The translations under genes and the position numbers were made by a program. A stretch of DNA of 64,000 nucleotides from Sphaerolaimus hirsutus (taxonomy: Eukaryota; Nematoda; Chromadorea; Monhysterida; Sphaerolaimidae): the NCBI GenBank assembly GCA_964036195.1, contig OZ038455.1:13595855-13659854 (forward strand). Reading direction: 5' to 3'. Below the pieces are notes generated by a model that worked only from the letters and a program-made list of their open reading frames with translations, made no database searches and was not told the DNA's origin. This document shows, piece after piece, positions 45,394-59,338 of the stretch (its first letter is position 1; each line of letters opens with the position of its first letter).

Positions 45394-45527
45394 GGTGGGG
45401 TTTAAATTAGGAAGTGATTCATTTAGATTTCTCTCAATGTGTGATATTTTTGATTTTCCCCATTTTTATTGCAAAATTATACACGGACAAGGACACGCCA
45501 TTTTTGATAGTGTCACCTCTAGTGATG

Positions 45528-45670
45528 GAAAAGCGCCATGGCGCTGGCTCCTGGCGCTAGCGCCAAAACAAAAAGCGCCATGGCGCTTCTGGCGCTTGGC
45601 GTTCAAACGCTCTGGCGCCATTGGCGCTTGGCGCCAGGATCTGAGAAAGCGCCATGGCGCCATCCAGTTG
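45528..45670. mobile_element. GGCGCC/TAGTGATG element, left end
   Basis: TAGTGATGGAAAAGCGCC followed by GGCGCC repeats to 45665; no matching right terminus. Confidence 0.6.
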
Positions 45671-45779
45671 ATCAATTTTGAGAACAACTGAATAAATATT
45701 GATAAATATAGGTAGGTAAGGGTGTCAGTGGACATTAATATTTATTAAATATTGATTAGGTAATATTTGGGGACAAATG

Positions 45780-46200
45780 TACCGTATTTCCTCAAATTAT
45801 CCCTCCCTTGAATCAACCCCCCTCGAAATACCTTGTTTTAACTAACGTACATCATGTATGCAATGTACATGATGTATTATTTGCTGCCAATTTCCACCGC
45901 AGATACATACAAAGTAGTTTGTTTATGTATTATGCATATACCGTATTTCCTCGAAATATCCCCCCCTTAGAATAAAATAAAAATAACCCCCATGGGGGTA
46001 ATTCGAGGGGTTTTTTAACAATGTAAACATTGTAGTGGTTGATTGAACTTCAATGGCAGAAGTTAAATCGACTACTCGACTAATTGATTCATCAACCGTG
46101 CCGGTGCGTCACAGTTATGAATCCATTATTCTACAAACTAATTACAGAAAAATTTTTGGCGCTGGCGCTATTGGCGCTTGGCGCCATTACCCGAGAGTAT
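45780..46200. repeat. Partial CCGTATTTC MITE ends and a GGCGCC scrap
   Basis: Two left-end fragments (near 45782 and 45940) with C-runs, then GGCGCTGGCGC at 46158-46188. No gene seen. Confidence 0.5.
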
Positions 46201-46404
46201 AGCAAGATTTAAGCTACCCGAGATTTAACCCATCGACTGTAAAGCCAAGGTACCTGGCTAGGTAAGCCAAAGTAGCGACATTTAAGCCAAAATGATCATG
46301 AAAAAATGTGTCATTATTAAAGCCAATGTGTCGACTCTTAAGCCACAATACATGTAAATACTTAACGGTCACATACAAAATGGATGAATAGTACATATGA
46401 AGGT

Positions 46405-46957
46405 TGTGCTTCTCAAAGTACCGATCTGCAAAATTTTCTATTTTGAGTTAGGACCATTTTTGGGGTCCCCATTGAAAAGCGCTTCAAAAAAATTATAAAA
46501 AGTGGGGGGGGGTGAAAATAAATTTTGAGATATGGGGTGTCGAAAAATATGAAAAAATTGCAAAAATACAGTTACGGAAATTTTAAAAGTACCATTCTAC
46601 AAGCTTTTTCACGTTTTGTATCTTACAAAGTACCAATCTACACACTTTTTCAAAAATTGTAGTTTTAAATGTACCGATCTGCACATTATTTTTTGTGCTT
46701 CTGAAAGTACCAATGTTAGATCGGCACTTTTTAGAACACAAACTCGTTTTGTGCTTTTTTGTTCTGATAAAAGTACCAATCTACATTGAATAAACTTGTG
46801 CTTCTAAAAGTACCGATGTTAGATCGGTACTTGAAATGCACAATTTTTTTTCGGTAATTCTGAAAGTACCAGATCTGCTTGTAGATCGGTACTTCTATTT
46901 GCACAAACTTGAAAATTTTATTTTTGTGTGCTGTAGATCAGTACGTTTAGAAGCACA
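46405..46957. mobile_element. TIR element with AAAGTACCGATCT repeats
   Basis: TGTGCTTCTCAAAGTACCGA at the left and the inverse ending AGAAGCACA. Several inner copies of AGTACCGATCT / AGATCGGTACT. Duplication not resolved. Confidence 0.65.
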
Positions 46958-47159
46958 CATTGGAAAAACGTTGGAATTTGCAAGTAATATTTATGTATTT
47001 ATTTTATTTATTTAAGAAAACATTTATAAAAGAAATGTTTATTTGCACATGCAAATAACATAGATTACATAAATTAAAATGAAATTTTGCAATATATACT
47101 TTGTTAAAAAAATCACAATTTGGTATATAAATTGCACCTGAAAATAACCGATATGCAGA

Positions 47160-47460
<301 letters not shown>

Positions 47461-47480
47461 AGTATCATTATGTCACCGTG

Positions 47481-47680
47481 NNNNNNNNNNNNNNNNNNNN
47501 NNNNNNNNNNNNNNNNNNNNNNNNNNNNNNNNNNNNNNNNNNNNNNNNNNNNNNNNNNNNNNNNNNNNNNNNNNNNNNNNNNNNNNNNNNNNNNNNNNNN
47601 NNNNNNNNNNNNNNNNNNNNNNNNNNNNNNNNNNNNNNNNNNNNNNNNNNNNNNNNNNNNNNNNNNNNNNNNNNNNNNNN
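47481..47680. other. Assembly gap (200 N)
   Basis: Exactly 200 unknown bases directly after the microsatellite; the gap size is probably conventional. Confidence 0.98.
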
Positions 47681-47922
47681 GCATTAAAAAATAAGAACTG
47701 CTAACTCCTCTGAGCTGAAACTTGGCATGCGTACTCAATAAATGAAGGAGTAAACACATGCCAAAAATGAGACAAATCGATGAATTTATATACAACCTCC
47801 CAAAGAATATGCGTCAGTGCATGTAACCATGTTGCAGAAATTTTGCATTTTGCAAATTTTGTGATAATTAATGTAATTAATATGCAAACAACCCATCTTT
47901 TTAGTCATATGGTGTGTATGGG

Positions 47923-48422
47923 TTAGTGTACAAATTTCCGTTTTCCGTTTCCGTTCTCTGCAGGCAAAATTTTTTCCATTTTCCGTTCTATTTTCCAACT
48001 GCTGAAATTTTTTTCTCCATTTTCCATTCTGTTTTCCAGCCACTAAATTTTCCATTTCTGTGTTTCTGGCTCATTTTTCATTTCCCGGCTGAATTTTTAG
48101 TTTTTCAGCCTCATTTTACCTTTTTTTGACTCAACTTTCTGTTTTCTGTTACAGCAAAACTGGTAAACATTCATGCAGATTGTCAATTATGTGAATTTTT
48201 TTCTGTTTCTAGCAAAATTTCAGCAAATTTTTTTTTGTTTCCATGCAAATTTCATTTGTCTGTTTCCATTTTTCTGGCCCATTTTTCCGTTTTCAGGCCG
48301 CTGAAATTTTTTTTCCCGTTTCTGTTTTTCGCCAAGTGCAAATTTTTTCTGTTTTCCGTTCCGTTTTCGAACTGCTGAAATTTTTCCATTTCCATTTTCC
48401 ATAAAAAACTTTTTTACGCCCT
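47923..48422. mobile_element. hAT-like MITE, TAGGGTGTCAAA family, diverged copy
   Basis: Degenerate ends (TTAGTGTACAAA, TTTTTTACGCCCTT) but a perfect 8-bp duplication, TGTATGGG (47915-47922, 48423-48430). TTTTCCG repeats inside. Confidence 0.8.
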
Positions 48423-48448
48423 TGTATGGGTTGTTTGCATATTAATTA

Positions 48449-48877
48449 CCGTAAATCCTCGAATAAGTCCCCCCCCTCGAATAACTCCCCCCCTCGAATA
48501 ACTCCCCCCTGTAAACTGACTGAGGAAAAAATAACTCCCCCCCTCGAATAACTCCCCCCTCTTTTATGGGTGGGAACGATATCCGCGTATAAAAAATGTA
48601 TGTATGTATATATGTTCATTAAAAGCATTCATTATTTTGCAGTTTTTGCACACTAGCATTGATTTTATTGCGTGAATTACGGGATTTCTATTCTGGCTCA
48701 CACGTTTATGCAGCCTACTTAACCCCATTCAGATGATATACTGATCAAGTATTTTACTCAATCTTCCGACGAAAAAATAACTCCCCCCTCAAATAACTCC
48801 CCCCCTCGAATAAGTCCCCCCTCAAAAAATTCTGAGGAAAAAATAACTCCCCCGGGGACTTATTCGAGGATTTACGG
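48449..48877. mobile_element. TA-flanked MITE, CCGTAAATCCTCGAATAAG variant
   Basis: TA/CCGTAAATCCTCGAATAAGT to ACTTATTCGAGGATTTACGG/TA. A subfamily with CGAATAACTCCCCCC runs. Confidence 0.85.
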
Positions 48878-50427
48878 TATGTTAATTATCACAAGATTTA
48901 CAATGTGCAAAATTGCTGCAAGATGGTTACACACACTGATGCATATTCTTTGCTAGGGTGTATAGAACTTTTTTTCGATATGTCTCAATTTTTGTGTGTT
49001 TAGTTTGATTTGTCTCGATGTGTTTACTTCTTCATTTAGTGAGTATGCATGCCAAATTTCAGCACAGAGCAGTTAGCGGTTCTTATTTTTTAATGCTTTT
49101 ATTTTAGTCAATCACTGTATTTTTGTATAGTGAATGAAATCCCACATGGGACCACTCCCTGGTGAGAACAAAAAAGTCCCCGACACAGTCCAAACATCCC
49201 TGGTGACAAATTTTTTTGAAGTGCCACAAATTTGTGTGTGGCACCATGTCCGAACGAACCGTGTAAGGGACCAACATTCTTTGTTTACTGAGAAAAAAAA
49301 ATTCTCACCAGGGATGTTTAGACTGTGTCAGGGACCTTTCTGTACTCACCAGGGACCAGTCGCCAGTGGGATTTTGTTCACTATACAAAAATACAGTGAT
49401 TGACAAAAATAAAAGCATAAAAAATAAGAACCACTAACTGCTCTGAGCTGAAATTTGGCATGCGTACTCAGTAAATGAAGGAGTAAACACATGCCAAAAT
49501 TGAGACAAATCGAAAAATTTATATACAACCTCCCAAAGAATATGCGTCAACGCGTGTAACCATGTTGCAGAAATTTTGCATTTTGCAAATTTTGTGATAA
49601 TTAATGTAATTAATATGCAAACAACCCATACACACCAATTATTGACTTTTGCAAAAATTATTTTTCACTGGGGACCAGTTCCTTATAGAGGCTGCTGTAA
49701 AAAGCCCCAGAAAACAGACAAAAGATAATATGACCAAAAAGAAAACAAACATAACATATTTTATCCCATGAATGTTTTCAGACATCAATCGGAGAAGAGT
49801 TTTACTAGAGAGTGGGGTTTTTTTAGAGGGAGCAGGTATTTTTTATTTTTTCTACACTCAACTAACAGGGGGGAGTTAGAGAGGGATAAAATGGAGTAAA
49901 TACAGTAGCTCTATCAATTTTGGCAAAGAGAGATGTAAGTTACAACTTCTTTGCACTGTCTGCAAGTACCACGCAGGAATTGTGCACAAAATTTACCAAC
50001 CAAGTACTGATCAATCTCAATCACATCTTACTCAAGCACGGAAATACTCAATGAGGAGGGATTTATTCAAGGGGTGTTATTCAAGGCTAGTGATGTAAAA
50101 GCGTCATGACACTGGCGACTGGCACTAGCGCCAAAGCAAAAAGCGACATGGCGCTTTTGCGCTTGCCACCTTTTTGCTGTGGCGCCATTGGCACTTGGCG
50201 CTGTGTTACAAAAAAGCACCATGGTGCTTTTGGTGCTTGGCGCTATGATGCCATGGCACCATTGATACTTGGCGCTAGCATTTTAAAAAGCACCAAATAA
50301 GCGCCAAGCAGTTCAAAAAATATATCATTATTTTATGTGAAAAGATTTTGTGTGCTTGATTTACAGAAGTAAATGTGTTACTGTAAGTGTATTCAGGAAG
50401 AACAAACCCTCTACTGCTCATTTTGTA

Positions 50428-50842
50428 CCGTATTTCCTTGAAATACCCCCCTTCGTTGACCCCCCCTCTCGAGACCACTATGAAACAATCCCCCCCCTCG
50501 AAATACCCCCCCAGATTGAGTGTAAGGAGAATGTACATGACAAATACTGCAGTTTGTGTTCGTAGTGCAGAACAAACGTTAAAACAATGTTGTAATCACG
50601 TTAGAACAGATTTTATACCATCTACGTACTACTATTAGTCTACAGGAGTCTATACATGTCAGTTATTGATGCATTTTTCTACCCAGTGTGCATCACAAAC
50701 AATGATTTTGTACTAGGATTAGAAAACATTTCTGGCAAGTAATAACCCCCCCCTCAAAATACCCCCCCTCGTTTAACCCCCCCCCCCCTCTCGGGACCAC
50801 TATGAAACAATCACCCCCCGGGGGTATTTCGAGGAAATACGG
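50428..50842. mobile_element. TA-flanked MITE (CCGTATTTC family)
   Basis: TA/CCGTATTTCCTTGAAATACC to TTTCGAGGAAATACGG/TA. The right-arm paralogue near 17607-17700 has lost the second half by deletion. Confidence 0.8.
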
Positions 50843-52058
50843 TATACATGTTCATGCAATTGCAAGGATATTCAACACTTTCCCAAATAATGGGCAGATG
50901 AGAGATGTTCAAATGCATGGTGTTGCGTTGTGTTGACAATCAAGTTTTATTGTCGATATTATATGTTTATATGCAATGTACCTGGTGCCAGTCCCAGACC
51001 CTGTAACAGACCCTGTAAAGTGTAAAAGACCCTGTAAAATGTCAGGTGCATGGTTGGCAAAATCTCAGAAGAAAAAAAATAAAATGGAAAATTGAAGAAT
51101 AAAATAAAATAAAATGAAACAAGAAGGAAATTAATAAAAAATACAATTTTTATACAATTTGTACACAAATAATTTTTATACAACCAACCGTAATCAGGTG
51201 TCATGTAAAAACCATGTTAAGTGTTAAATATCATGTAAAAAACCTTGTGAAGTGTCATGTGTATGCAAATCTTATTTGATCATATCCAAATCTCATTTTA
51301 TCATATCCAAACCCTCTGTTCTTGTATCCAAATCTTATGTAAAAGAGTAAGATTTGGATACAAAATCATAAGTTTTGGATACTATAAAATAGGATTTAGA
51401 TAAACATGACACTTTAATTTAAAGGGTATTTTACATGACATTTGACACTAAACAGAGTCTTTTATGTGACACATGACATTATCTATACAAATTGAAGCAC
51501 TTTTTTCCACGATGGCTTGCCATTGTCAACCGGAACTCTCAGCTGTAAAATAACATCACAAAAAGAAGAAAACTTGACTCAATTAAACATAATCTTGCAT
51601 CTTACACAAGTAAATAGCACTGCATTAGCATTGCTGCACTTGAGGAGCAGCAAAATTTGTTGGCGCTGGCGCCATTGGCACTTGGTGCCAACATCCTTTG
51701 GCATCATTGGCGCTTGGCGCCGTGTTCTTGAAAAGTGCTATGGCGCTTTTGGCGCCTTGAAAAGTGCCATGGCGCTTTTGGCGCTTAGTGCCAAAAGTCT
51801 GGCGCTTTTTACATCATCATTCAAGGCCAACTTTATAGAGGAGTTATTTAGAGGGAGGTTTTTCAATGTTCACTTTTTCAAGTGGGGGTGGGAGTATTCA
51901 AAGTGGAATTTATTGAGGGCTCAATTGAGTGGCTGTTTCAATTTTGACAATGAAACATGTAAGTTAGGAGTTTTCTGCACTTTGTAAAACTACCATGCAG
52001 AAACCATGTGTTGGAGCAGAGTAAAACACATGCAAACATCAAATGCTCCACTTGATTA

Positions 52059-52527
52059 CCGTATTTTCTCACCCCCTTCCCCTCGAAATACCCCTCCCCC
52101 CTCGTTTGACCCCCCTCCCTATCTTGAGACCACTATGAAACAATCACCCCCCCCCCTTGAAATACCCCCCAGATTGAGTATAAAGAGAACGTACATGACA
52201 AATACTGCAGTTTGTGTTGTGCGTAGTGCAGAACACACGTTGAAACAATGTCGTAATCACGTTAGAACAGTGTTAGTACCATCTACATACTACTATTAGT
52301 CTACAGGAGTCTATACATGTCAGTTATTGATGCATTTTTCTACCCCAGTGTACATCACAAACAACGATTTTGTACTAGGATTTGAAAAAATTTCTGGCAA
52401 AATAATAACCCCCCTTGAAATACCCCCCCCCCTTGTTTAACCCCCCCCCTCTCGGGACCACTATGAAACAATCACCCGGGGGGTATTTTGAGGAAATCAT
52501 CACGGGGGGTATTTTGAGGAAATATGG
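52059..52527. mobile_element. TA-flanked MITE (CCGTATTTC family)
   Basis: TA/CCGTATTTTC to GAGGAAATATGG/TA, with a small duplication of the right end (TCACGGGGGGTATTTTGAGG). Confidence 0.75.
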
Positions 52528-52810
52528 TAATCAAACATTGACTACTCAATCGCATCAATATGAACTTTTTTCTATTGAGAAATGTGTCCCATTGGAAAAT
52601 ACAGTTTATGCCACAATAAATACCCCATTGTGAAAAACAATTCTAACAACAATCTGTCACTGACATAGCCATTCAAAGTAATTATTGCTGTGCACCACAG
52701 ATCATCATAAATCACAATCTCAATCATTTGGAGATCAAAAGATGTTGCTGCAGGCTATATGCAAAATAATAATAGTGTGTAAACTAGAAAGGGCATAGAC
52801 CACATGCTGG

Positions 52811-53243
52811 GGGCACTCCCAGACCCTATAAAAGAACCTGTAAAGTGTCAAAGACCCTGTAAAATGTCATGTGTCATGTAAAAGACCCTGTAAAAGACCC
52901 TGAAAAGTGTCAAAGACCCTGTAAAATGTCATGTATCATGTAAATTACCCTGTAAAAGACCCTGAAAAGTGTCAAAGACCCTGTAAAATGTCATGTATTA
53001 TGTAAAATACCCTGTAAAGTGTCATGTGTATCCAAATCTTATTTTATCATATCCCAATCTTATGTTTTTGTATCCAAATCTTATGTGTAAAGTAAGATTT
53101 GGATACAAAAACATAAGATTTGGATATGATAAAATAAGATTTGGATACACATGACACTTTACATGGTATTTTACATGACACATGATATTTTACAGGGTCG
53201 TTGACACTTTTCAGGGTCTTTTACAGGGTCTAGGAGTGGCAGC
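52811..53243. mobile_element. Palindromic CCCTGTAAAA element, most complete copy
   Basis: GGGCACTCCCAGACCCTATAAAA to TTTTACAGGGTCTAGGAGTGGCA. The centre is inverted ATCCAAATCTTATTTTATC. Compare 19289-20465, where a gene segment separates the two halves. Confidence 0.75.
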
Positions 53244-55926
53244 TGATAATCAGAACATAAGTATGGAAGCTCCAGGTGATTCTGATCATTTTAAGTGTTT
53301 ATTGGTGAAAATCGGCTGAGAAATAGCTGAGATATTGAGTTCTGAAATTGCATGCGTTTTCATTCAACTGGACCAAATCAGCATATGAAATTTACACATC
53401 ACTAATACAACCACAAAAATTGAATCTGCATGCTGTCCTGATCATTTGAATCGTCAACCGCTCATAAACAGCCCATAATGACCACCTTATTAAGCTTCAA
53501 AATCAATGTCCAGATAAGGCATACAAAATGAACACCTTGAATAGACGCCCTAATCTCAGGACTGGGGGATTATTTGAGCAACCAAAAATATTTGGTCACA
53601 ACACAAATGAAATTTAATGTATATAATTATTTACTGCACATTTCAAAACAACATTAAAATCACTGCAATACAACATGATCTCAGATGATCACCAAAACAT
53701 CCATCACAGTTCACACGTTTCTTGCACATCACCCTGATTTGCATATTAACTTTACCTTAATAGCAATGATGTTGATGAAAGTGTTGAATACTATCAGCAC
53801 ATTGCCAACACACTGGCTTACACTGGCCAAAGTTTCATGATCACAACTTAAAGCAGCGTTGAGATAGAGCACCATGTGTACATCAGTACAATGACCGAAA
53901 TTGTAACCCCCACAGTTCCGCAGTGGGTGGAGCTAGAGGGGTGAAACTTTGGGTGAAAACTCAAAACACCTGATATGTATACGTTTTAGAATTTTATGAC
54001 TGTAGCTTACCCCTAGCGCGAATGGCGAGCACTGTCCAGGGACTTTTCAGCCCGACCATGCATATTTCAGTGAAATCACAAAAAATACTTACTGAAAAAA
54101 TATTTTTTCTCATCGGGGTCGTTTGGCCCCGACCGGGGACAATTACCACAAAGTCCCAAAAAGTACCACAAATTTTTGTGTGGTACCGGGGCCAAACGAC
54201 CCCGGTCGGGGACCAAAATCATTTGTTTACTGAAACAAAAAGTTCCTCACCGGGGACATTTGACCCCGGTCGGGGCCATTTCAAAATTGCCGGGGACCGG
54301 ACCCCGGCAAAATTTCGATCACTATACAAAAATATAGTGATCGAAAAAAATTAAAGTATAAATTAAAAAAAAACCGGTAACCGCCCGGAGCTCAAATTTG
54401 GCATGCGTACTCACTAAACGAAGGAGTACACGCATGCCAAATTTGAGTTGAATCGCAACATTTTATACACCTGCCCAAAAAAATATGCATTGGCAGGTGT
54501 AACCGTCTTGCAAAAATTTTGTGCATGCTAATTTGGTGATGATTCACCTAATTAACATGCAAACAACCTATACACGCCAATTTTTAATTTTTGTATTTTT
54601 TTATTTTTTGCCGGGTCCCGGTCCCCGGCCGGGACCTGTGTAACTAGCCCGAAATACCTGGTTAAGAGTGATTTTATCTACAAAATTATAAAAATTTGCA
54701 CTATACTTATTAAAATTTCAAAAAAAAATTTGCCAATATTCCCTGCTCAACTCAAAATATCTTAAATTTATACTTATTTACAGTTAACATTAACGTTTTC
54801 TGAAAAAAATACACTTACGTTTTGTTACATTTTCCTACTGAAAATACCTGGGTACCAGAAAATGTGAATATTTGATCAATTTTCCCACAAATATTTGACA
54901 ATTCAGAGAAAGTGCTCAACACAACACATAAATGCATTTGTATTTATGTATCTGCACATTATAGTCATTTATATTACACTATGCATATGTAAATAGCATG
55001 ATTCTCTACCTATGTCCAGTTTTCCTCTATTTTACACTTTGATAAAGTTTTGTAGTCATTTTTATATTATAATTAATTACATCAACCAGTCACTTGCATT
55101 GGTTAATATTATTCAAGTTCCCTTATCATGTGGCTTCCCATCACTTATTGTAATTCAATTGAAAACAGAAAACGCTTCCTTTGCATAGACTCAGAAATTT
55201 TGGTCAAACTTGGAATAACAATGCATTCTAATGCACCGCTTTTGACACAGCAGCATAATTCTACATAATTTATTGGGCATAATTATTATCTGCAATTATT
55301 CTGCACCTGAAATCACCCCTTAGATTCATTGACTGTGAACATTGTAGAGGATTCTTAAAGTTTTACATGTATGTTTTATATTATGCTTTCCCTGGTATTT
55401 TAAAATTACCTTTCATTTTAGTATTTTTACTTTTAATTTGGAAAAGCATTTATGTTTATGCTTATGTTTTCAAAAATGACCAGTATTTTAACAACACTGG
55501 TAAATACACATACTCATACTTTGAAAAAGTATCTGTACTCACCTGTACACTTACTTTTTGAGAGTACTCGAGTACAGTAGAGTAATTTTTGCAAGCACAG
55601 AAAGAGTATGTTTTGCATTTCTAGACCCCTGCTTTTCATAAAGAATCCTTATTAACAGAAAAAAACACTTTTTGTTTTCCAGGGTAACTATTCATAATGC
55701 TTTTTCCAGAAAGAAAAGTGAATTTTACTAGCTTTTATGGTTTCCTGGGGAAAAATACTTGCATTTATGCTTTCTAAGAAAAAAGTACTTTATACTCATT
55801 TAGTCACAAGTAAAAGTAATTTATTTTTACTTAATGCTGTATGTACTCGAAGGGAGTGTGAAAACAAAATACTTTATGCATACACATACTTGAAAAAAGT
55901 TAGGTACTTTTAACAACTCTGCTTTA

Positions 55927-57893
55927 TAGGGTGTCAAATTTCCATTTCCATTTTCTGTTTCAGCCTTTCCGCAGGAAAATTTTTTTCCTTTCTGTTTTCC
56001 GTTTTCCAGCAGCTGAAAAATTTTTACCTTTCCGTTTTCCAGCAGCCGAACAATTTTTACCTTTCCGTTTTCCGTTTTCTGGCAGCTGAAAATTTTTTAC
56101 CTTTCCGTTTCCGTTTTTCCGGCACATTTTTCTGTTTTCCAGCTGAAAAATTTTTACCTTTCCGTTTCCGTTTTACCAGGCCATTTTTCCATTTTCTGGC
56201 TCAATTTTCAGTTTTCTGGCATTTTTCCATTGTTTTTCCAATCTGTATTTATCTTCAATTGGCTCATCCCATTGTGTTGTTTTTGTCTCTTGGAGCAGCA
56301 TTGACAACTGGGATTTCAGGGTCAGTGAAACAGGTGCTGTGAACCCAATTGGGTCATATGCTGACACCAATAATGTATTCAAGTTTCGTCTGGTTGGTGT
56401 TGTGATGCTGTCAATTTGCAATTTTGGTGTTGATATTGCCAGCATGTCCGTTTGGTGATTTTATTTCATGCCCATTACTGCAACAATTTTATTCACCTTT
56501 GGACTCCTGTCGTTTTTTGCTATTTCATTCATGACTGATCTGGATTTTGACAGCCATTCCTTCATGTTCATAGAACATTGGTTAAATAAAGCTTTGACTT
56601 TGTAATATAGTTCTAAAGCTTCAACTTCATTCATGACACTCATGATGAAGTTATCGACATAAATGTTGTTTATTATCATTGCCAACTGGTTTCGTTCCCC
56701 TTCATTTTCTTCATATTCATTCATGTTGTTTATTGTCACATTTAAATGGTATTTTATGATAGCTCCCAAAATTGCTGGGCTGCAGACAAGTCCAAACAGT
56801 ATGTGTTTAAAACGAAGTACTATTTAGTTATTTTCAGTTACTGGTTTTGAGGCATCTTTCAGCCAGAAAAATTGTGTGTAGTCTCTAGCTTAGTCATGCA
56901 ATCCTATTTGCAAAAATGCTTTTTCAATATCGGCAATTAATGCTAGATTGCCTGCCCTGAACCTCAGGAGTAGGCCCAGTGCTAATGGTGTTGTAATTGG
57001 TCCTCTAAAAAAGCACTTGTTGAAACTGGGCTTACCTGCCGACCCATTGTACACAATTCTGCATGATGTTGATTTGCCCAGCATGATTACTGGCTGGTGT
57101 GGCAGGTAATGAATCCCCTTGTTGTCTGTTTTGTCATCACAGATCTCAATTATTCCCTTTTCTAGTTGGTTGTCCAAAACTTTCCGGTATTGTTCGAATA
57201 AGTTTGGATCTTTGTTGAATCTTCATATCAGTGATTTAAACCGCACCAAGGCTTCCGCTTTTCCCATGGGCAGGTCACTGATACTCTCTTTATACGGCCA
57301 GTCAATATAGTATCATTTGTTGTTGTCATTGAATTTTATGCTATTTATTATCATCTCCTCTGCAATGTCGTCATCAATTGCATAGGGGTCATCAGTGATT
57401 CCCACTGCTTCTAGACTGTGAAATTGTCATAGTGTTTCCTTTCCTATGGCCACTATGGCTACTTTTTGATGATTTTTTGTTGGTTCAGTTAAGCTTGAAC
57501 TACAAGTGAAGTTACAGGCATGATCCATAGTTGCAGAATGTACAGCTACCACAATCAAAGCCAAACAGGCAAACCTGCATGCAGGTTTTCCTTCTGCAAA
57601 TTTGTCTATTACCGTGCTAATTTCACTTTTTTTTTCTTCCGTTTCCGTGAAAATTTTGCTTTCCATTTTACGTTTTCCGGCATTTCATTTTTCCGTTTTC
57701 CGTTTTCCGGCCGACAATTTTTTTTTACCTTTCCGTTTTCCGTTTTCCGCTGAGTGAAATTTTTTTACCTTTCCGTTTTCCGTTTTCCGGCAGAAATTTT
57801 TTTTTTACCTTTCCATTTTCCGTTTCCCGTAAAGTGAAAAAAATTTACCTTTCCGTTTTCCGTTTTCCGTAAAAAAATTTTTTTGACACCCTA
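55927..57893. mobile_element. hAT-like element with captured BEL/Pao fragment, second copy
   Basis: Ends TAGGGTGTCAAA / TTTTGACACCCTA. The internal layout is the same as 7872-9826: TTTTCCG repeats, minus-strand BEL/Pao, TTTTCCG repeats. The flanks are unrelated to those of the first copy. The duplication is unclear (GCTTTATA against GCTATATA, 7 of 8, with an offset). Confidence 0.8.
56173..57666 (-). pseudogene. BEL/Pao polyprotein fragment, second copy
   Basis: Same segment and same borders as 8125-9533. One frame here (57177-56890) is longer and shows clear Pao-type reverse transcriptase blocks (SCRIVYNGSAGKPSFN, LLLRFRAGNLALIADIEKAF with the first catalytic Asp). Frameshifts and stops elsewhere; not functional. 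Confidence 0.8.
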
Positions 57894-57911
57894 GCTATAT
57901 ACATTAACGTT

Positions 57912-58291
57912 TAAGCCGGAATTAGAGCTCAGCGTCGATTCAACGTGAAATGACGACATGAAATGACGTCGTGAAATTAATTACACGAGTGTGGATCATG
58001 CTACGGGTCTATTGCAAGCAATAGTTAGTCTGACGTGAAATGTCAAGTTGTTCCCTGACACTGTGACGTGAAATGATGATGACGTGAAATGAAAAAAATT
58101 GAATTTTTTTATTCGCTCTAGTTGTGGCTGATAACACTCAGTATTGGACACGATTAAGGTATTGATTCATATATTATCCTTAGAAAATTGTAGACCCGTA
58201 GCATGATCCACACTCGTGTAATTAATTTCACGACGTCATTTCACGTCATCATTACACGTTGAATCGACGCTGAGCTCCAATTCCCGCTTTA
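57912..58291. mobile_element. Foldback element with TGACGTGAAATGA motifs
   Basis: TAAGCCGGAATTAGAGCTCA to the inverse ending TTCCCGCTTTA. The arms (~110 bp) are nearly identical, with TACACGAGTGTGGATCATGC. TA is present at both outer ends. Confidence 0.75.
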
Positions 58292-59338
58292 TGCCCAAGT
58301 AACGATAGCAAACCCCGTGGTCAAAATCTTATCTAGTTTTTCTCAATCAAGTTTTTTCTTGATAAATGACTTTTCGAATTGGGTTTTCTAATTTACTTTA
58401 CTATTTCTAATAATTTAATTTTTTAAATACTTTTAAGAAATTTCTAATTTTTACAGAAAGGCTGTATTTTTCTCTAAAAAAGCGAGAATTCCAACAAACA
58501 TACGACAACCGAAACGTTTGCAATATTTTGTTTTACTATCGTTATTTACAAGAAAAAGTGGGTGGATGGTTGTACACAGTATCCTTTCGAATAACCCGGC
58601 AAAATTCATTTTTCTTCGAAATGAAATTGTTCGACGTATTTATGTCGTTTGCAATCATTTCGAACATTGGCCGTTGTGGCGAGCGTAAATAAGATTTATT
58701 CAATAAACTACGGTATTTTCCATGCAATATGCATCCCAAATAAACAACACTCGAAATTGCGGTGTGGTTCATTTTGATGTAATGTAAATTGTAGGCTAAA
58801 ATAAATCGCATGTTCTATTCACGTTTTCAAAACTGCTATTTTCAGCAAGTGTCAGAAATTATTCCAATTTATGCATTATTATACGCACATATTTAGGTAA
58901 ATAAATGCAAGGAAAGGATTCTGGAGAGTCAGTAAGTCAAAAAACTGCATTTGCCAACATTGCTAATCAGATATTCAAGGTAATTATGCAAATTCTGCCT
59001 GTTCAACAGGGATGTGCATACTGAAATGAGTCAAATTGTCCAACTGTATTTCGCTATTTTTGGTTTCTCATCAACTTTTAGGACTCGTTCGCACGTGATC
59101 CACACTGTAAATATTTATCTGTACTCACTCACTGGTGTTGACTGACTGTAAACGTCACCACGAAAGTGCTTGATTCAGTAACGTTCTTGCAATTTTTTCA
59201 ATGTGAAATGTCGATTTTTGCCATCGTGAAAGAAAGCGTGACGTGAATTGCTAAAAAAATATCCATCGCAAATCAAAATTGAATCCTTAAATCCTACAAT
59301 CCTTAAAATTCCCACTTTTTCAGTAAAGTTGCGCAAAA
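58292..59338. other. Upstream region of the PTR gene
   Basis: AT-rich, no repeat with defined ends, no convincing exon. CCCACTTTTTCAG/TAAAG at 59311-59328 is a strong acceptor 15 nt before the PTR start codon. Confidence 0.45.

Larger units (their letters stand above)
47681..55345. repeat. Third copy of the giant repeat arm
   Basis: Same orientation as the right arm of 10801-21877. The sequence from about 49320 to 54648 follows 16510-21877 block by block, ending CCTGTGTAACTAGCC. It then continues to 55345 as the inverse of 10106-10800. Its inner part (48880-49380) keeps an intact palindrome centre. It lacks the secreted-peptide segment present at 19612-20095. Confidence 0.75.
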